Part shown: positions 1 to 8,984 of the stretch, in pieces
Position numbering within the stretch: position 1 is the stretch's first letter
How the letters are laid out: each line of letters opens with the position of its first letter
DNA from: Massilibacteroides sp.
GTDB taxonomy: Bacteria > Bacteroidota > Bacteroidia > Bacteroidales > Tannerellaceae
Length of the DNA stretch: 46,670 nt
Reading direction: 5' to 3'
Assembly (NCBI RefSeq): GCF_028705895.1
Contig: NZ_JAQWCQ010000027.1
Span: forward strand, 1 to 46,670
Made by a program: the position numbers and the translations under genes
Notes under the pieces: model-generated
The model's input: the letters and a program-made list of their open reading frames with translations, nothing else
Databases searched by the model: none
What the model was told of the DNA's origin: nothing

Positions 1-790
1 TGACAAATAGATACTTTTTTCGTCCTTTTACTTACGCGTAAAAAAATGTCCATCCTTGTTTTTTGATTTATAGTACCGTTTTAGACCAATAAATATTGTA
101 TTTAGACTAAAACAGCCCGTTTTTTACCGAAAATATAAAGGTTATTTTCTGAAAAATATCCTTTATATTCAAAAAAAGAATAGAATCTTTTTCCAAAAAG
201 AATAGGGAGATTTTATCCATTGCCTTTTTTTGTTCAATTTTGATAATTCAAAAAAACAGGCATGCCGTATCGCGCGTTTTAGGTGTGGTTTTTCGGCGTT
301 TGTTTTTCGGGTACATGTATTGTCGTTTTATTTAATAAAGCGCGTTAAAACAACGCTGTTGAAGCCGACAACAATTTGTCTGAAAATGACAAAATTTGCT
401 ATTATTTTGTTTTTTTTTATTTCACTTTTTTATATTTGCTGTCCACGATTTGTTTTAACCTATCGAGGTAATCCCATTAAAAACGACATAATCCAAGTGT
501 AATAACAACCGGGGTTTCGGACTGATCCGGAATAATTAAATTACTACAGACTAATCGCTGAGTAAAGAAGAATTCAGACCTTTTGTTTTATCTTTTAACT
601 GCCGTCAAAAGATGAAACAGAGGATACCCGTTGGCTGAATTAAAATTCAGATAATTTATGGTCAAAGTTTGTTCAAAATCATTTTTCACAAAATGACTAA
701 CAGAGCTGTAAAGTAGATAAATATATACTAATTTATCCTCTTAAATCGGTCTTAAATTTATATATTGAAAATCAAGGTGAAAATCGGCGT
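1..790. other. AT-rich intergenic region without a convincing gene
   Basis: I see no credible coding sequence here. The only sizeable open frame (230-502, TTG start) has low-complexity, Phe-rich composition and resembles no family I know. The stretch holds one copy of the AATATAAAGG palindrome (130-169), a 12-bp stem with one G-T pair at 585-596/607-618, and the short palindrome CTGAATTAAAATTCAG near 635-650. None of the hairpins is followed by a clear T run, so I do not call terminators. Confidence 0.5.
130..169. repeat. AATATAAAGG palindromic repeat, copy 1
   Basis: Two facing arms, AATATAAAGGTTATTTT and AAAAATATCCTTTATATT, are separated by a few bases. The same core recurs at 791-848, 17232-17295 and 46439-46482. 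This copy is imperfect: the left arm has GGTTATT where the right arm predicts GGATATT. Confidence 0.7.
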
Positions 791-961
791 AAAAATATAA
801 AGGTTATTTTCCCAAAAATAAAGGACATAATTGGAAAAATAACCTTTGAGTCCACTGTGAAAAGTCTATTTTATCAGAAATTAACGCCCTATAGATACTT
901 CAAAGAGGGGGTAAAATTGCAAAAAGGTACTTTTTGCAGTGGGCTCACCTTTATATTTTTT
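791..961. repeat. Composite inverted-repeat region with AATATAAAGG arms
   Basis: The outer arms AAAAATATAAAGGT (791-804) and ACCTTTATATTTTT (947-960) are perfect complements. Inside, 847-864 (GAGTCCACTGTGAAAAGT) pairs 15 of 18 with 928-945 (ACTTTTTGCAGTGGGCTC). A small hairpin, GCAAAAAG-GTA-CTTTTTGC, lies at 918-936. The left part (793-848) also contains the GGTTATTTT/AAAAATAACC arms of the dispersed palindrome family. It has no coding capacity and could fold into a long nested hairpin. Confidence 0.55.
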
Positions 962-962
962 T

Positions 963-1146
963 AGAGCCTGTTTAAATTTTTATTCGTGGCTTATTTCGTT
1001 TTATTTTTTGTTTAGTTGTATATCCGTATGAATGAACATAGCGGGCTATGTGATTGAATGCGGAGATGCAGATAAGCAAAAAAGAAGACGAAAGAAGACC
1101 GAAACAAGCCCTCAAGAAATATCCTATAAAAATTTAAACAAGCTCT
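963..1146. mobile_element. MITE-like element with 21-bp terminal inverted repeats
   Basis: The left end begins AGAGCCTGTTTAAATTTT (963-983) and the right end (1126-1146) is its reverse complement at 20 of 21 positions. Sub-terminal segments also pair: GGCTTATTTCG near 988 with CGAAACAAGCC near 1100. The centre is a perfect ACATAG-CGGG-CTATGT hairpin. The whole 184-bp unit can therefore fold as one long imperfect hairpin and codes for nothing. It ends 11 bp beyond the stop codon of the TonB receptor gene, so it may also end that transcript. No clear target-site duplication is visible. MITE is an inference from structure. Confidence 0.6.
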
Positions 1147-1157
1147 TATTCGTTCTA

Positions 1158-3494
1158 TTAAATTGATTTGACCTTAATGCCGAAGAAAATACTTCGAGGT
1201 AATCCTGGTCCATATACATAATTACTATCTCTGTTTTTGCCACTGTCAAAATCAGACTGATAGGCGTTAAAGATGTTTTTTACACCTCCAAAAACTTCGA
1301 GTCCTGTATTCAGATTCGGCAATTCAAAGAGATAGGAAACCTTTAGGTTGTTGTCTAAGAAACTCTTTGTGTTAATATATTTATCTTGAGGGGTTTCAGG
1401 AGCTCCTCCTGCGTGCATGATAAGCATGGAGCCTGTATATACTCCGCTTAGTGAGGCATTAAATTTCTTATTCGGTGAAAACGTCAATGTGTAATATCCG
1501 TATTGGTCGGGGGCTCTAAGATATTTTTTTCTTGCCTCCAGATTTTCAGAATTGATAATCGGATTATCATATTGGCTGTTTTGTAATGTAAATCCTGTTT
1601 CCAATTGTATCTGACCATTGTAGTTTCCTCTAAGTTCTAAGGTGAGACCTTTTACTGCTGAACCGGTTGAGTTTATTTTTTCAAAAATATCTCCAAAGTC
1701 ATCCGATCCGACTTGTTCTAATGCAAATGCTTTGTTTAGTTTCGTATAAAATCCTTCGAATGTAAAACCACAGATAAACATTTCTGTTGCTTTGTCATAG
1801 TTGACAGATGCACTGTAGCTATTAGATCGTTCCGGTTTGAGATCTTCCGACAATCGGATACGTGAAACCCCTCCGCCGGCAAATGCAATATGCATATCTG
1901 TGTCAAAAGCTTGTGGCGCGCGGAATCCGGATGCCCAAGAAAGTCGGAATTGTGTATTTTTGATTTTATATAAAGCTGAAACACGTGGATTAACAATTAG
2001 ATTATCTACCATATTATGTTTGTCGGCTCTTGCACCCAACAATAAATTGAGCCCTTTAAACATTTCCCAGTCACTTTGTAAAAAGAAACCTGCATTCTTT
2101 GTTGTCTGATCAGTTAGATAAGAATAGGCCGATATTTCATCATAAATATCGTCATACAGATATTCTGCTCCAACAGTAAGTAGATTTGTTCCCGATAGAA
2201 AATCCGTTATTTTATGATTAAATTGAGTTCCGAGTTGATATGTTGTGTTGTCGGTATCTCCATATGGCGGGTTCTTGAAATGCTCTTCGTATGCTTCTGT
2301 ATCTGTTTCGTCCGGCACAATTCCTGTATAATGTTTCCGTTTTGTGTTCTGCGTGGACATGTAAGCGATTAAGGAGTTATTGTCATCAAGAGTCCATTCG
2401 TAATCAATCCCTGCTGTAAGAACGTTATGAGTACGTTCTTCCGACTGAAGAGCAAGATGGGCTGCTTTATCAACTATTTCCCCTCCGTAACGATATTCAT
2501 AAATACTGTTTAAGTTTACCTCTATCTTGTGATTTTCGGAAGGCTTGAAAAATGTTGTCATGCCGAATGTGTTTGCTTTCAATAACGGAAACTCAGAAAA
2601 ATTGTCCCCGCTTGCATCATACGCCTCACGTTCGCGACGGTTTGCAAAGAATGAGATTCCTGCATTTCTTTTGTTTGATATTATGTTGGCGTTGACACTG
2701 ATTTGATTGTCATTTGCTTTTCCGTCAATAACAGAATGATTAAGAGAAGCCTCGTATGAATTGCTGTAAGGTATTCTTGTTATAATATTAACCGTACCAC
2801 CGATAGCAGACGATCCATATAATGCCGAGCCTCCACCGCGAACAATTTCAATCCGGTCAATCATATTGGCCGGAATCTGATCCATTCCATATAACCCCAT
2901 GACAGAACTGAATACCGGACGACTGTTTATTAGTATTTGTGAATAGGAGCCTCCAAGACCATTCATTCTAAGTTGTGAATAATTACACGTCTGACAATCT
3001 GTTTCAACACGTAATCCTGTTGAAAAGCACAACCCTTCAGAAAGAGTATTTGCCTGAATCTTGCCTAATGTATTACCATCGATAACCCCAACAATAACGG
3101 GTGAATCCGTAATCCGTTTGGCTGTTTTTGTTCCCGTAACTACAACTTCATTCAGAGAAATGTCATTTTCTTCTAATTCGAAATTTACTTCAACCGTTTT
3201 GTTTTTCTGAATAACCACCTTTGTCTGCGCTGTTTTATATCCGATAAATTTAGCCTCTAAAGTGAATGTCCCTTCAGGTAAATCTTTCAAAAAATAATGT
3301 CCTGACTCGTCTGTGGTTGTACCTATTTTGGTGTCTTTAATATATATATTGATATATGGAATGTGCTCCCTTGTTTTCTTATCTAAAATATGTCCTATAA
3401 TATTTGCGTCTGTCCCTCTTTGTTGAGGCTGTGTTGCTCCTGCCTGTGTGTAGAAAAAACACAAGCTGATAAGCATGAAAATATATTTGTTCAT
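1158..3494 (-). CDS. TonB-dependent outer-membrane receptor
   Basis: This 778-aa protein imports a ligand across the outer membrane using TonB energy. It has a signal peptide (about 1-20), a CarboxypepD_reg-like beta-sandwich (about 31-110), a TonB-box-like stretch SLNEVVVTGT (113-122), a plug domain (about 130-240, including RGGGSALYGSSAIGGTVNII) and a 22-strand-type barrel to the C-terminus. The plug carries three cysteines, C156, C167 and C170, in LCFSTG and DCQTCNYSQL; most Sus-type receptors lack these. No SusD partner is present. The next gene upstream on the same strand encodes a small His-rich protein, which hints at a metal or metal-complex ligand; that is inference. The class is secure, the substrate is not. 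Confidence 0.93.
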   Translation of the reverse strand: MNKYIFMLISLCFFYTQAGATQPQQRGTDANIIGHILDKKTREHIPYINIYIKDTKIGTTTDESGHYFLKDLPEGTFTLEAKFIGYKTAQTKVVIQKNKTVEVNFELEENDISLNEVVVTGTKTAKRITDSPVIVGVIDGNTLGKIQANTLSEGLCFSTGLRVETDCQTCNYSQLRMNGLGGSYSQILINSRPVFSSVMGLYGMDQIPANMIDRIEIVRGGGSALYGSSAIGGTVNIITRIPYSNSYEASLNHSVIDGKANDNQISVNANIISNKRNAGISFFANRREREAYDASGDNFSEFPLLKANTFGMTTFFKPSENHKIEVNLNSIYEYRYGGEIVDKAAHLALQSEERTHNVLTAGIDYEWTLDDNNSLIAYMSTQNTKRKHYTGIVPDETDTEAYEEHFKNPPYGDTDNTTYQLGTQFNHKITDFLSGTNLLTVGAEYLYDDIYDEISAYSYLTDQTTKNAGFFLQSDWEMFKGLNLLLGARADKHNMVDNLIVNPRVSALYKIKNTQFRLSWASGFRAPQAFDTDMHIAFAGGGVSRIRLSEDLKPERSNSYSASVNYDKATEMFICGFTFEGFYTKLNKAFALEQVGSDDFGDIFEKINSTGSAVKGLTLELRGNYNGQIQLETGFTLQNSQYDNPIINSENLEARKKYLRAPDQYGYYTLTFSPNKKFNASLSGVYTGSMLIMHAGGAPETPQDKYINTKSFLDNNLKVSYLFELPNLNTGLEVFGGVKNIFNAYQSDFDSGKNRDSNYVYGPGLPRSIFFGIKVKSI

Positions 3495-3646
3495 GATTGA
3501 ATATACTATTTGTTGAATCTACCCGTATAGCCTTTCTTTGCCTTTATAAGGCTAAAGGAATACAGATAAATCAAATTGTTTTTTATAAAGAATAAATACG
3601 TTTGAGACCGAGTATAATCCCGGTCGTTTTGTGATGATACAATATG

Positions 3647-4012
3647 TCAGGCTAAAACGGGAGGGGCACGAAGCTGTACAGCTTTGTTGATTTTGCTGAT
3701 ATGAGTATGGAAAACCGGTTCGTTGTTTATTGTTACCGCATACGTAGTATAAGGATTTATCGTATAATCAAATAAACAAGATCCTACCTGTTGAATTGTT
3801 GAAAGTTGATGAAGTAATTGTAACTCAGTGCCGGTATGCTCGTGTTCGCTGCCGTCTGCGTTCTTACTGTAAGGGTGGGAGTGAACAATCGTTACACCAT
3901 TGATGATGTGTACGTGTGTAAACGAAATAATACCACCCATATATAATATAAATAATACAGGTAACGCAAATTTCATATACTTTACGCACTTCTCTTTCAT
4001 AATTCGATGCAA
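3647..4012 (-). CDS. Small His-rich membrane-anchored protein, function unknown
   Basis: This 121-aa protein belongs to no family I can name. It has one N-terminal hydrophobic segment (KFALPVLFILYMGGIISF, about 14-31), which could be an anchor or uncleaved signal. It is followed by histidine-rich patches: THVHIINGVTIVHSHPY, SEHEHTG and FHTHISK. These suggest metal binding on the periplasmic side. The start is uncertain: in-frame ATGs at 4012, 4000 and 3976 all leave the hydrophobic segment intact. It lies about 150 bp upstream of the TonB receptor gene on the same strand, so a shared role in metal sensing, delivery or uptake is plausible but unproven. The protein ends in RAPPVLA, with no known terminal motif. 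Confidence 0.72.
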   Translation of the reverse strand: MHRIMKEKCVKYMKFALPVLFILYMGGIISFTHVHIINGVTIVHSHPYSKNADGSEHEHTGTELQLLHQLSTIQQVGSCLFDYTINPYTTYAVTINNEPVFHTHISKINKAVQLRAPPVLA

Positions 4013-4079
4013 TTTACGATGTTTTTTGAAACTATATGCTTCTAAGTGCTATAAATATGTTTTCCGGCAATGTTTTTAA

Positions 4080-5672
4080 TTAGAAACGATCTTTTTCCGG
4101 ACTGTATTCAAACCAATGAAAATCGGCTGATGCATTTGATGTTTTCTTTTTCGATGTAGTAAATAAACCAATATATACTCCTGTGAATCCTCCGTTTGTT
4201 TCAGAACTCAGATAACGTGTATCCATCTTTCCTATTGGTCTATAGGTCTTATCATCAGTAGAGTAATAAAATGTATAATAGTCGGCACTCCCTTTTATTT
4301 GCAGATAAACTTGATTCTCGGGAATGCTGATTTCTGTTTCGATATGTTCCAAACTTCCTAATCGATAACGCAAAACAATACTTTTCTTATTCTTTCCGGT
4401 TGCTTCTTTTATGAAGATGTCATAATGCGCCTGATTTGACATAAAAACCGTCAAGCCTGCTTCGTCACCTGCTTTTGAGTTGTTAAGGGACACCGTTGTT
4501 TTTGCAGTAAAATTAATATGTTGTTGTCTTCGCCCGATAAATGTAGGAGAACCTATGCTGTCTAATGAAACAATGGTAGGTTTCAGGCATAACGTACCTT
4601 TCTTTTGAACCAAAGAATAATTTTCAAAATGCGGATTCCGTAAATAATTCCACTCGGGTCCGATGTTGTTTTCTTCAAAATCGCTTATGCAAGAAGAGGT
4701 GTCAATAGGTTTTTGAGGTAAAGTTTCTACATTCATATCTAAAGAAACTGTTCCGTTTCCATTAATAACCGGCCAGGCATTCTTATCCCATCGTACCGGC
4801 GCCAGAAAGGTCTCTCTACCTAACAGATGATGTAATCCACTTTGCGGACGAAAGGCTAAAAAAACGACCCACCAGGAACCATTGTGTGCCTGAACAAAAT
4901 CAACATGACCTGTTCCCTGAATTGGACTCATCTGCGTTTCTACTTTGGTGTGGGTTAGAATCGGATTCGCAGGATTGGATATATAAGGTCCCTCTATTTT
5001 TTTGCTTCGCGCAATAGTAACCTGGTGCCCATATTCTGTTCCTCCTTCGGATATAAGCAGATAATACCAGTCCTCCTTTTTATAAATATGAGGAGCCTCA
5101 GGGTAACGCCCCCCTGTACCTGTCCATATTGCTTTACTTTCGGATAATTGTTTACCTGTTTTAATGTCTATTTCGCATAAATATATTGTATTATCAGGAT
5201 TGGATGTCAGATAGCACTTCCCATTTTCAAAATAAAGTGACGGATCAATACCTGGTTGCTCTATCCAGATGGGATCAGACCATTCACCGGTTGGGTCTTT
5301 AGTATAAACAAAGAAATTCCCTTTATCTGAAACATTAGTTGTAATCATATAAAATGTTCCGTTGTGGTAACGAATTGTAGGCGCGTAGATTCCCCCTGAT
5401 ACCCCACAATTCTCTAAATTAACTTGTGATGCACGTGTCAGACAATGCCCTATCTGTTTCCAATTGATTAAATCTTTACTATGAAACAACGGTACAGCAG
5501 GGAAATATTCGAAACTACTTGTTACTAAATAATAGTCTTCTCCAACTCTGCATATACTGGGGTCGGGATAAAATCCTGGTATAACAGGATTCTTGTAACC
5601 TTGCGCAAAAGTTGAAGAATAAAGCGAAAGACTAAATAATCCAATAAAAATTAATTTTAATTGTTTGTTCAT
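4080..5672 (-). CDS. Glycoside hydrolase family 43 (beta-xylosidase / alpha-L-arabinofuranosidase type)
   Basis: A 530-aa secreted enzyme with a signal peptide ending near TFAQ (about 24). The five-blade GH43 propeller occupies about 27-320. The catalytic set is visible: base Asp37 in FYPDPSI, pKa-modulating Asp143 in PGIDPSLYF, and acid Glu192 in RYPEAPHIY. A C-terminal beta-sandwich (about 330-525), typical of the GH43 xylosidase subgroups, follows. The enzyme should release xylose or arabinose from the ends of plant oligosaccharides in the periplasm. The exact substrate cannot be read from sequence. It lies upstream of the His-rich and TonB genes on the same strand but has its own -7 element (CAAATATA, complement of TATATTTG, 5699-5706). 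Confidence 0.93.
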   Translation of the reverse strand: MNKQLKLIFIGLFSLSLYSSTFAQGYKNPVIPGFYPDPSICRVGEDYYLVTSSFEYFPAVPLFHSKDLINWKQIGHCLTRASQVNLENCGVSGGIYAPTIRYHNGTFYMITTNVSDKGNFFVYTKDPTGEWSDPIWIEQPGIDPSLYFENGKCYLTSNPDNTIYLCEIDIKTGKQLSESKAIWTGTGGRYPEAPHIYKKEDWYYLLISEGGTEYGHQVTIARSKKIEGPYISNPANPILTHTKVETQMSPIQGTGHVDFVQAHNGSWWVVFLAFRPQSGLHHLLGRETFLAPVRWDKNAWPVINGNGTVSLDMNVETLPQKPIDTSSCISDFEENNIGPEWNYLRNPHFENYSLVQKKGTLCLKPTIVSLDSIGSPTFIGRRQQHINFTAKTTVSLNNSKAGDEAGLTVFMSNQAHYDIFIKEATGKNKKSIVLRYRLGSLEHIETEISIPENQVYLQIKGSADYYTFYYSTDDKTYRPIGKMDTRYLSSETNGGFTGVYIGLFTTSKKKTSNASADFHWFEYSPEKDRF

Positions 5673-5698
5673 TGTGTTTTACTCAGTTATTTTAGATG

Positions 5699-5706
5699 CA
5701 AATATA
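5699..5706 (-). promoter_or_regulatory. -7 promoter element for the GH43 gene
   Basis: Read on the minus strand this is TATATTTG, matching the Bacteroidota TAnnTTTG consensus. It lies 27 bp upstream of the ATG at 5672. Confidence 0.5.
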
Positions 5707-5790
5707 GCTTTTCAGTTCAAAAAGTCATTGAAATGGTATTGTTTTGCTATTTTGTATCTAAAATATGAATATTATGTGCCTATAATGCAA

Positions 5791-5798
5791 TATCTTCG
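5791..5798 (+). promoter_or_regulatory. -7 promoter element for the TlpA-like lipoprotein gene
   Basis: TATCTTCG is a near match to TAnnTTTG, 64 bp upstream of the ATG at 5863. No clear -33 TTTG was found at the usual distance. Confidence 0.4.
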
Positions 5799-5862
5799 CA
5801 GTTATATTTAGATTTTATGGTTTGTTTTTTTGTAAGGTTGTCAAAAATTAATTTTTTTTAAG

Positions 5863-6981
5863 ATGAAGAAAATTATTCTTTTTATCGGTTCTGTTTTTAT
5901 GTTCGCTGCTTGTAGCGAAAAACCCGGATATGAAATAGCCGGAAAGGTGTCTGACGCGGCACTGAACGGACAGTATGTATATCTTTATGCATATGGAGAT
6001 AGAGATGCTGCGCCTTTGGATAGCGCTCTCGTTGAAAATGGCGTATTCTCATTGAAAGGAGTTCAGGAATCTCCGGTATTACGTTCTTTGCGCTTCAGCA
6101 GTGAAGTTGTTGAACCAGCTCGTGTTCCTGCCGGCTTAAATGCTCCGTTTTCAGCAACGTTTACCCTGGAAAATGCAAAACTTGCTGTTTCGTTAGACTC
6201 TGTATCTGCCGTTACTGGTACTCCGGAAAATGATGCATTGACTGCGTTCCAAAAAGAACTGCAATTGATCAGAGTGGATATGATGTCTTTGTTTGCGGAT
6301 ATGAAGAGCGAAGATGCTGAAGTTGTTAAAGCTGCAGAGGCTAAATATGAAGAATTGTCCGAAAAACGTTCGGCTCTTGCAAAAACATATTTTTCGGGAA
6401 ATACGACCAAACTGATTGCCGGTAAACTAATCTCTGATTTCCGCTATGATCTTAGCGAAGAAGATCAGAATGAGATTATAGCCAAAGCAGACTCTGTATT
6501 TAAAAGTGCTCCGGGCGTAGAACAACTGATCGCTCATTTGGATGTTCTTAAAAAAGTGGCCGTTGGACAAAAGTTTACGGATTTTGAAATGGCAGACGTA
6601 AAAGGAGAAGTAAAGAAACTTTCGGATTATGTAGGCAAAGGTAAATATGTCCTGATTGATTTCTGGGCATCCTGGTGTCCTCCTTGTCGTAAAGATATGC
6701 CTGAGGTAATTCAGCTATATAATAAGTATAAAGCAAAAGGATTTGATGTTGTTGGTATATCTTTAGATAGCGACAAAGCTGCTTGGGAAAAAGGTATTAA
6801 AGACTTAGGTATTCCTTGGACACAATTGTCCGATCTTCAAGGTTGGAAAAACAGTGGTGCTGCTTTGTATGGTGTTAATTCAATACCTCATGTTGTATTA
6901 GTTGATAAAGAAGGTGTAATTATCGCTAAGAATTTGCGTGGAGAAGCATTAAGTCAGAAATTGGAAGAATTGTTTAAATAA
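5863..6981 (+). CDS. TlpA-like thiol-disulfide lipoprotein with DUF4369
   Basis: This 372-aa lipoprotein probably acts as a periplasmic thiol-disulfide oxidoreductase. The lipobox FMFAAC places the lipidated Cys at residue 17. A DUF4369-like beta domain occupies about 25-125, a helical linker (about 125-230) follows, and a thioredoxin fold fills about 232-372. The active site is C272-P-P-C275 in WASWCPPCRKD, and the cis-Pro loop is visible as NSIPHVVLV. This architecture is common and often multicopy in Bacteroidota. It is followed after 2 bp by a small membrane protein and then by a C69 dipeptidase, suggesting one envelope operon. The redox partner is unknown. Confidence 0.92.
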   Translation: MKKIILFIGSVFMFAACSEKPGYEIAGKVSDAALNGQYVYLYAYGDRDAAPLDSALVENGVFSLKGVQESPVLRSLRFSSEVVEPARVPAGLNAPFSATFTLENAKLAVSLDSVSAVTGTPENDALTAFQKELQLIRVDMMSLFADMKSEDAEVVKAAEAKYEELSEKRSALAKTYFSGNTTKLIAGKLISDFRYDLSEEDQNEIIAKADSVFKSAPGVEQLIAHLDVLKKVAVGQKFTDFEMADVKGEVKKLSDYVGKGKYVLIDFWASWCPPCRKDMPEVIQLYNKYKAKGFDVVGISLDSDKAAWEKGIKDLGIPWTQLSDLQGWKNSGAALYGVNSIPHVVLVDKEGVIIAKNLRGEALSQKLEELFK

Positions 6982-6983
6982 TC

Positions 6984-7175
6984 ATGAAGAAGAAGTTAAT
7001 CACTCGTATTTTGCTTGTACTGATTGCCTGTACTGTTATTGCAACAATAATTGCTTATTTCGTATATCAGGGAGAGAAGCCTTTACTCGCTTTCTTTATA
7101 GCGTGTTGCGGTGCTATATTGGTGGTTAACTTCTCCGTTACATTGTTTTTAATCCGAAAGAACTTCAAAAAATAA
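6984..7175 (+). CDS. Small two-helix membrane protein, unknown function
   Basis: A 63-aa protein starting 2 bp after the stop of the TlpA-like gene, so translational coupling is likely. It has two hydrophobic segments (about 7-28 and 34-57) joined by a short loop containing YQGEKP, with lysine-rich termini (MKKK and RKNFKK) that predict both ends in the cytoplasm. I do not recognise a family. Its position between a periplasmic thiol oxidoreductase and a dipeptidase suggests an envelope role, but that is only context. Confidence 0.7.
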   Translation: MKKKLITRILLVLIACTVIATIIAYFVYQGEKPLLAFFIACCGAILVVNFSVTLFLIRKNFKK

Positions 7176-7211
7176 AATCCGGAGGATTATAATACTAAAT
7201 TTTTATTTATA

Positions 7212-8855
7212 ATGAAGAAGAAACATTTTATAGTAGCAGCTGCATTGGCTATGTGTTCAGTTCTTGAGACAATGGCTTGTACCAGCTTTCTGATTGGGAG
7301 AAATGCCACGACAGATGGCTCTGTAATGATTAGCTATGCGGCTGATTCCCATGGATTGTATGGCGAATTGTATCGTTGGCCGGCTGCTGTCTGGCCAAAA
7401 GGAAGTATGCTTGAAGTGAGGGAGTGGGATACCAATAAGCCATTGGGCTTTATTCCTCAGGTAGAGCATACATATTCTGTGGTAGGTAATATGAATGAAC
7501 ATCAGGTTGCTATTACAGAAAGTACATTCGGCGGACGTCCTGAATTAGTGGATACAACTGGTATAATGGATTATGGAAGCCTTATTTATATTGCTCTGCA
7601 ACGCTCAAAAACCGCGCGTGAAGCAATACAGGTGATCACAGGACTTGTTGCGGAACACGGCTACTATAGTAGTGGGGAATCTTTTTCAATAGCAGATAAA
7701 AATGAAGTCTGGATTATGGAGCTGATCGGTAAGGGCGTTGGAAATAAAGGGGCTGTTTGGGTTGCTATCCGCATTCCGGACGATTGTATTTCTGCTCATG
7801 CCAATCAATCACGTATTCAACAAATACCATTTGATGATAAAGAAAATTGTATTTATTCACCGGATGTAGTTTCTTTTGCGCGTGATAAAGGATATTTCAG
7901 TGGAAAAGATAAAGATTTTAGTTTTGCGAAGGCTTACTGTCCTTATGATTTCGGAGGCTTACGTGCTTGTGAGGCTCGTGTATGGTCATTCTTTCGTAAG
8001 TACGACAAGTCTATGGATAAATACACCGATTTTATCAAAGGTGATGCATCAAAGGAACCAATGCCTCTTTATATCAAACCTGACAGGAAACTTTCTGTGC
8101 AAGATGTGCAAAATGGAATGCGCGATCATTACGAGGGAACAGATCTGGACATGACGAAAGATGATGGTGCAGGCCCCTATAAAGTGCCTTATCGTTGGAG
8201 ACCGATGAATTTTGAGGTAGATGGAAAGAAATATCTGAATGAACGGGCAATAGCAACCCAACAAACAGGTTTTGTTATCGTTCCGCAGATGCGTAACTGG
8301 TTGCCGGATCCTGTTGGCGGTGTGCTTTGGTTTGCCGTTGATGATGCGGATATGGCCGTGTTTACGCCAATTTATTGTTCCGTAACTGCTTCTCCGGAAT
8401 GCTATCGGGTGGGTAATGGAGATATGATGAACTTCTCCTGGACATCTGCTTTCTGGATTCATAACTGGGTCGCTAATATGGCCTACGCGAAATACAGCTT
8501 CATGATTAAAGATATCCGTAAGGTACAAGAAGAATTAGAAAATAACTACCAAGCTGTATTGCCCGCAATAGATAAAGCGGCAACAGAATTATATGCTAAA
8601 GATCCGGCAGAAGCTGTGAAATTCCTTACCTGGTTTAGTTCTACGAATTCAGATGAGGCAACAGCCCGCTGGAAAAAATTAGGCGAATATCTGATTGTGA
8701 AATATATTGACGGGAACGTCAAAAAAGAAGAAAACAGACATTTTAAACAAAACGGATACGGCTTGTCTGCTTATCCGGATTTCCCGGGTTATGATGAAAC
8801 GTATTACCGTAGCATTGTGAAAAGTGCAGGAGAACGTCTTCGGGTGACTGAATAA
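7212..8855 (+). CDS. Secreted C69 family dipeptidase
   Basis: A 547-aa peptidase of family C69 (PepD-like Ntn-hydrolase) that cleaves dipeptides. The signal peptide ends at LETMA, so the mature protein starts with Cys23 of CTSFLIGRNATTDGS; this Cys is the expected N-terminal nucleophile. Other conserved blocks include NEHQVAITESTFGG, the segment around DYGSLIYIALQRSKTA, and SANANQS-like HANQSRIQQI. The C-terminal part is rich in aromatics and matches the usual family length. It is probably co-transcribed with the two upstream genes (36 bp gap). A perfect 16-bp hairpin follows as a shared terminator with the convergent FemAB-like gene. Likely periplasmic, with a role in peptide use. Confidence 0.93.
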   Translation: MKKKHFIVAAALAMCSVLETMACTSFLIGRNATTDGSVMISYAADSHGLYGELYRWPAAVWPKGSMLEVREWDTNKPLGFIPQVEHTYSVVGNMNEHQVAITESTFGGRPELVDTTGIMDYGSLIYIALQRSKTAREAIQVITGLVAEHGYYSSGESFSIADKNEVWIMELIGKGVGNKGAVWVAIRIPDDCISAHANQSRIQQIPFDDKENCIYSPDVVSFARDKGYFSGKDKDFSFAKAYCPYDFGGLRACEARVWSFFRKYDKSMDKYTDFIKGDASKEPMPLYIKPDRKLSVQDVQNGMRDHYEGTDLDMTKDDGAGPYKVPYRWRPMNFEVDGKKYLNERAIATQQTGFVIVPQMRNWLPDPVGGVLWFAVDDADMAVFTPIYCSVTASPECYRVGNGDMMNFSWTSAFWIHNWVANMAYAKYSFMIKDIRKVQEELENNYQAVLPAIDKAATELYAKDPAEAVKFLTWFSSTNSDEATARWKKLGEYLIVKYIDGNVKKEENRHFKQNGYGLSAYPDFPGYDETYYRSIVKSAGERLRVTE

Positions 8856-8942
8856 AGTGTAGAATAATATTATAGCTGGCTATCATCAGGCTATAATCGG
8901 CGTTCGTCTTGGATCTAATTTAAAACCAACGAAGCTGAATTC

Positions 8943-8984
8943 AAACAAGGCTGAATCATTGAATTGATTCAGCCTTGTTTTATT
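8943..8984. terminator. Bidirectional rho-independent terminator
   Basis: A perfect 16-bp stem (8943-8958 with 8965-8980) has a 6-nt loop, TTGAAT. It is flanked by A-rich and T-rich sequence and lies between the convergent C69 dipeptidase and FemAB-like genes. The T tract is short on the plus side. Confidence 0.8.

Noticed and set aside
230-502. 90-aa open frame in the left intergenic region
   Set aside because: TTG start, biased Phe/Lys composition of AT-rich DNA, no promoter or family resemblance.
8049-8528. 159-aa open frame antisense to the C69 dipeptidase
   Set aside because: Lies wholly inside a well-supported gene on the other strand and has random-looking composition.
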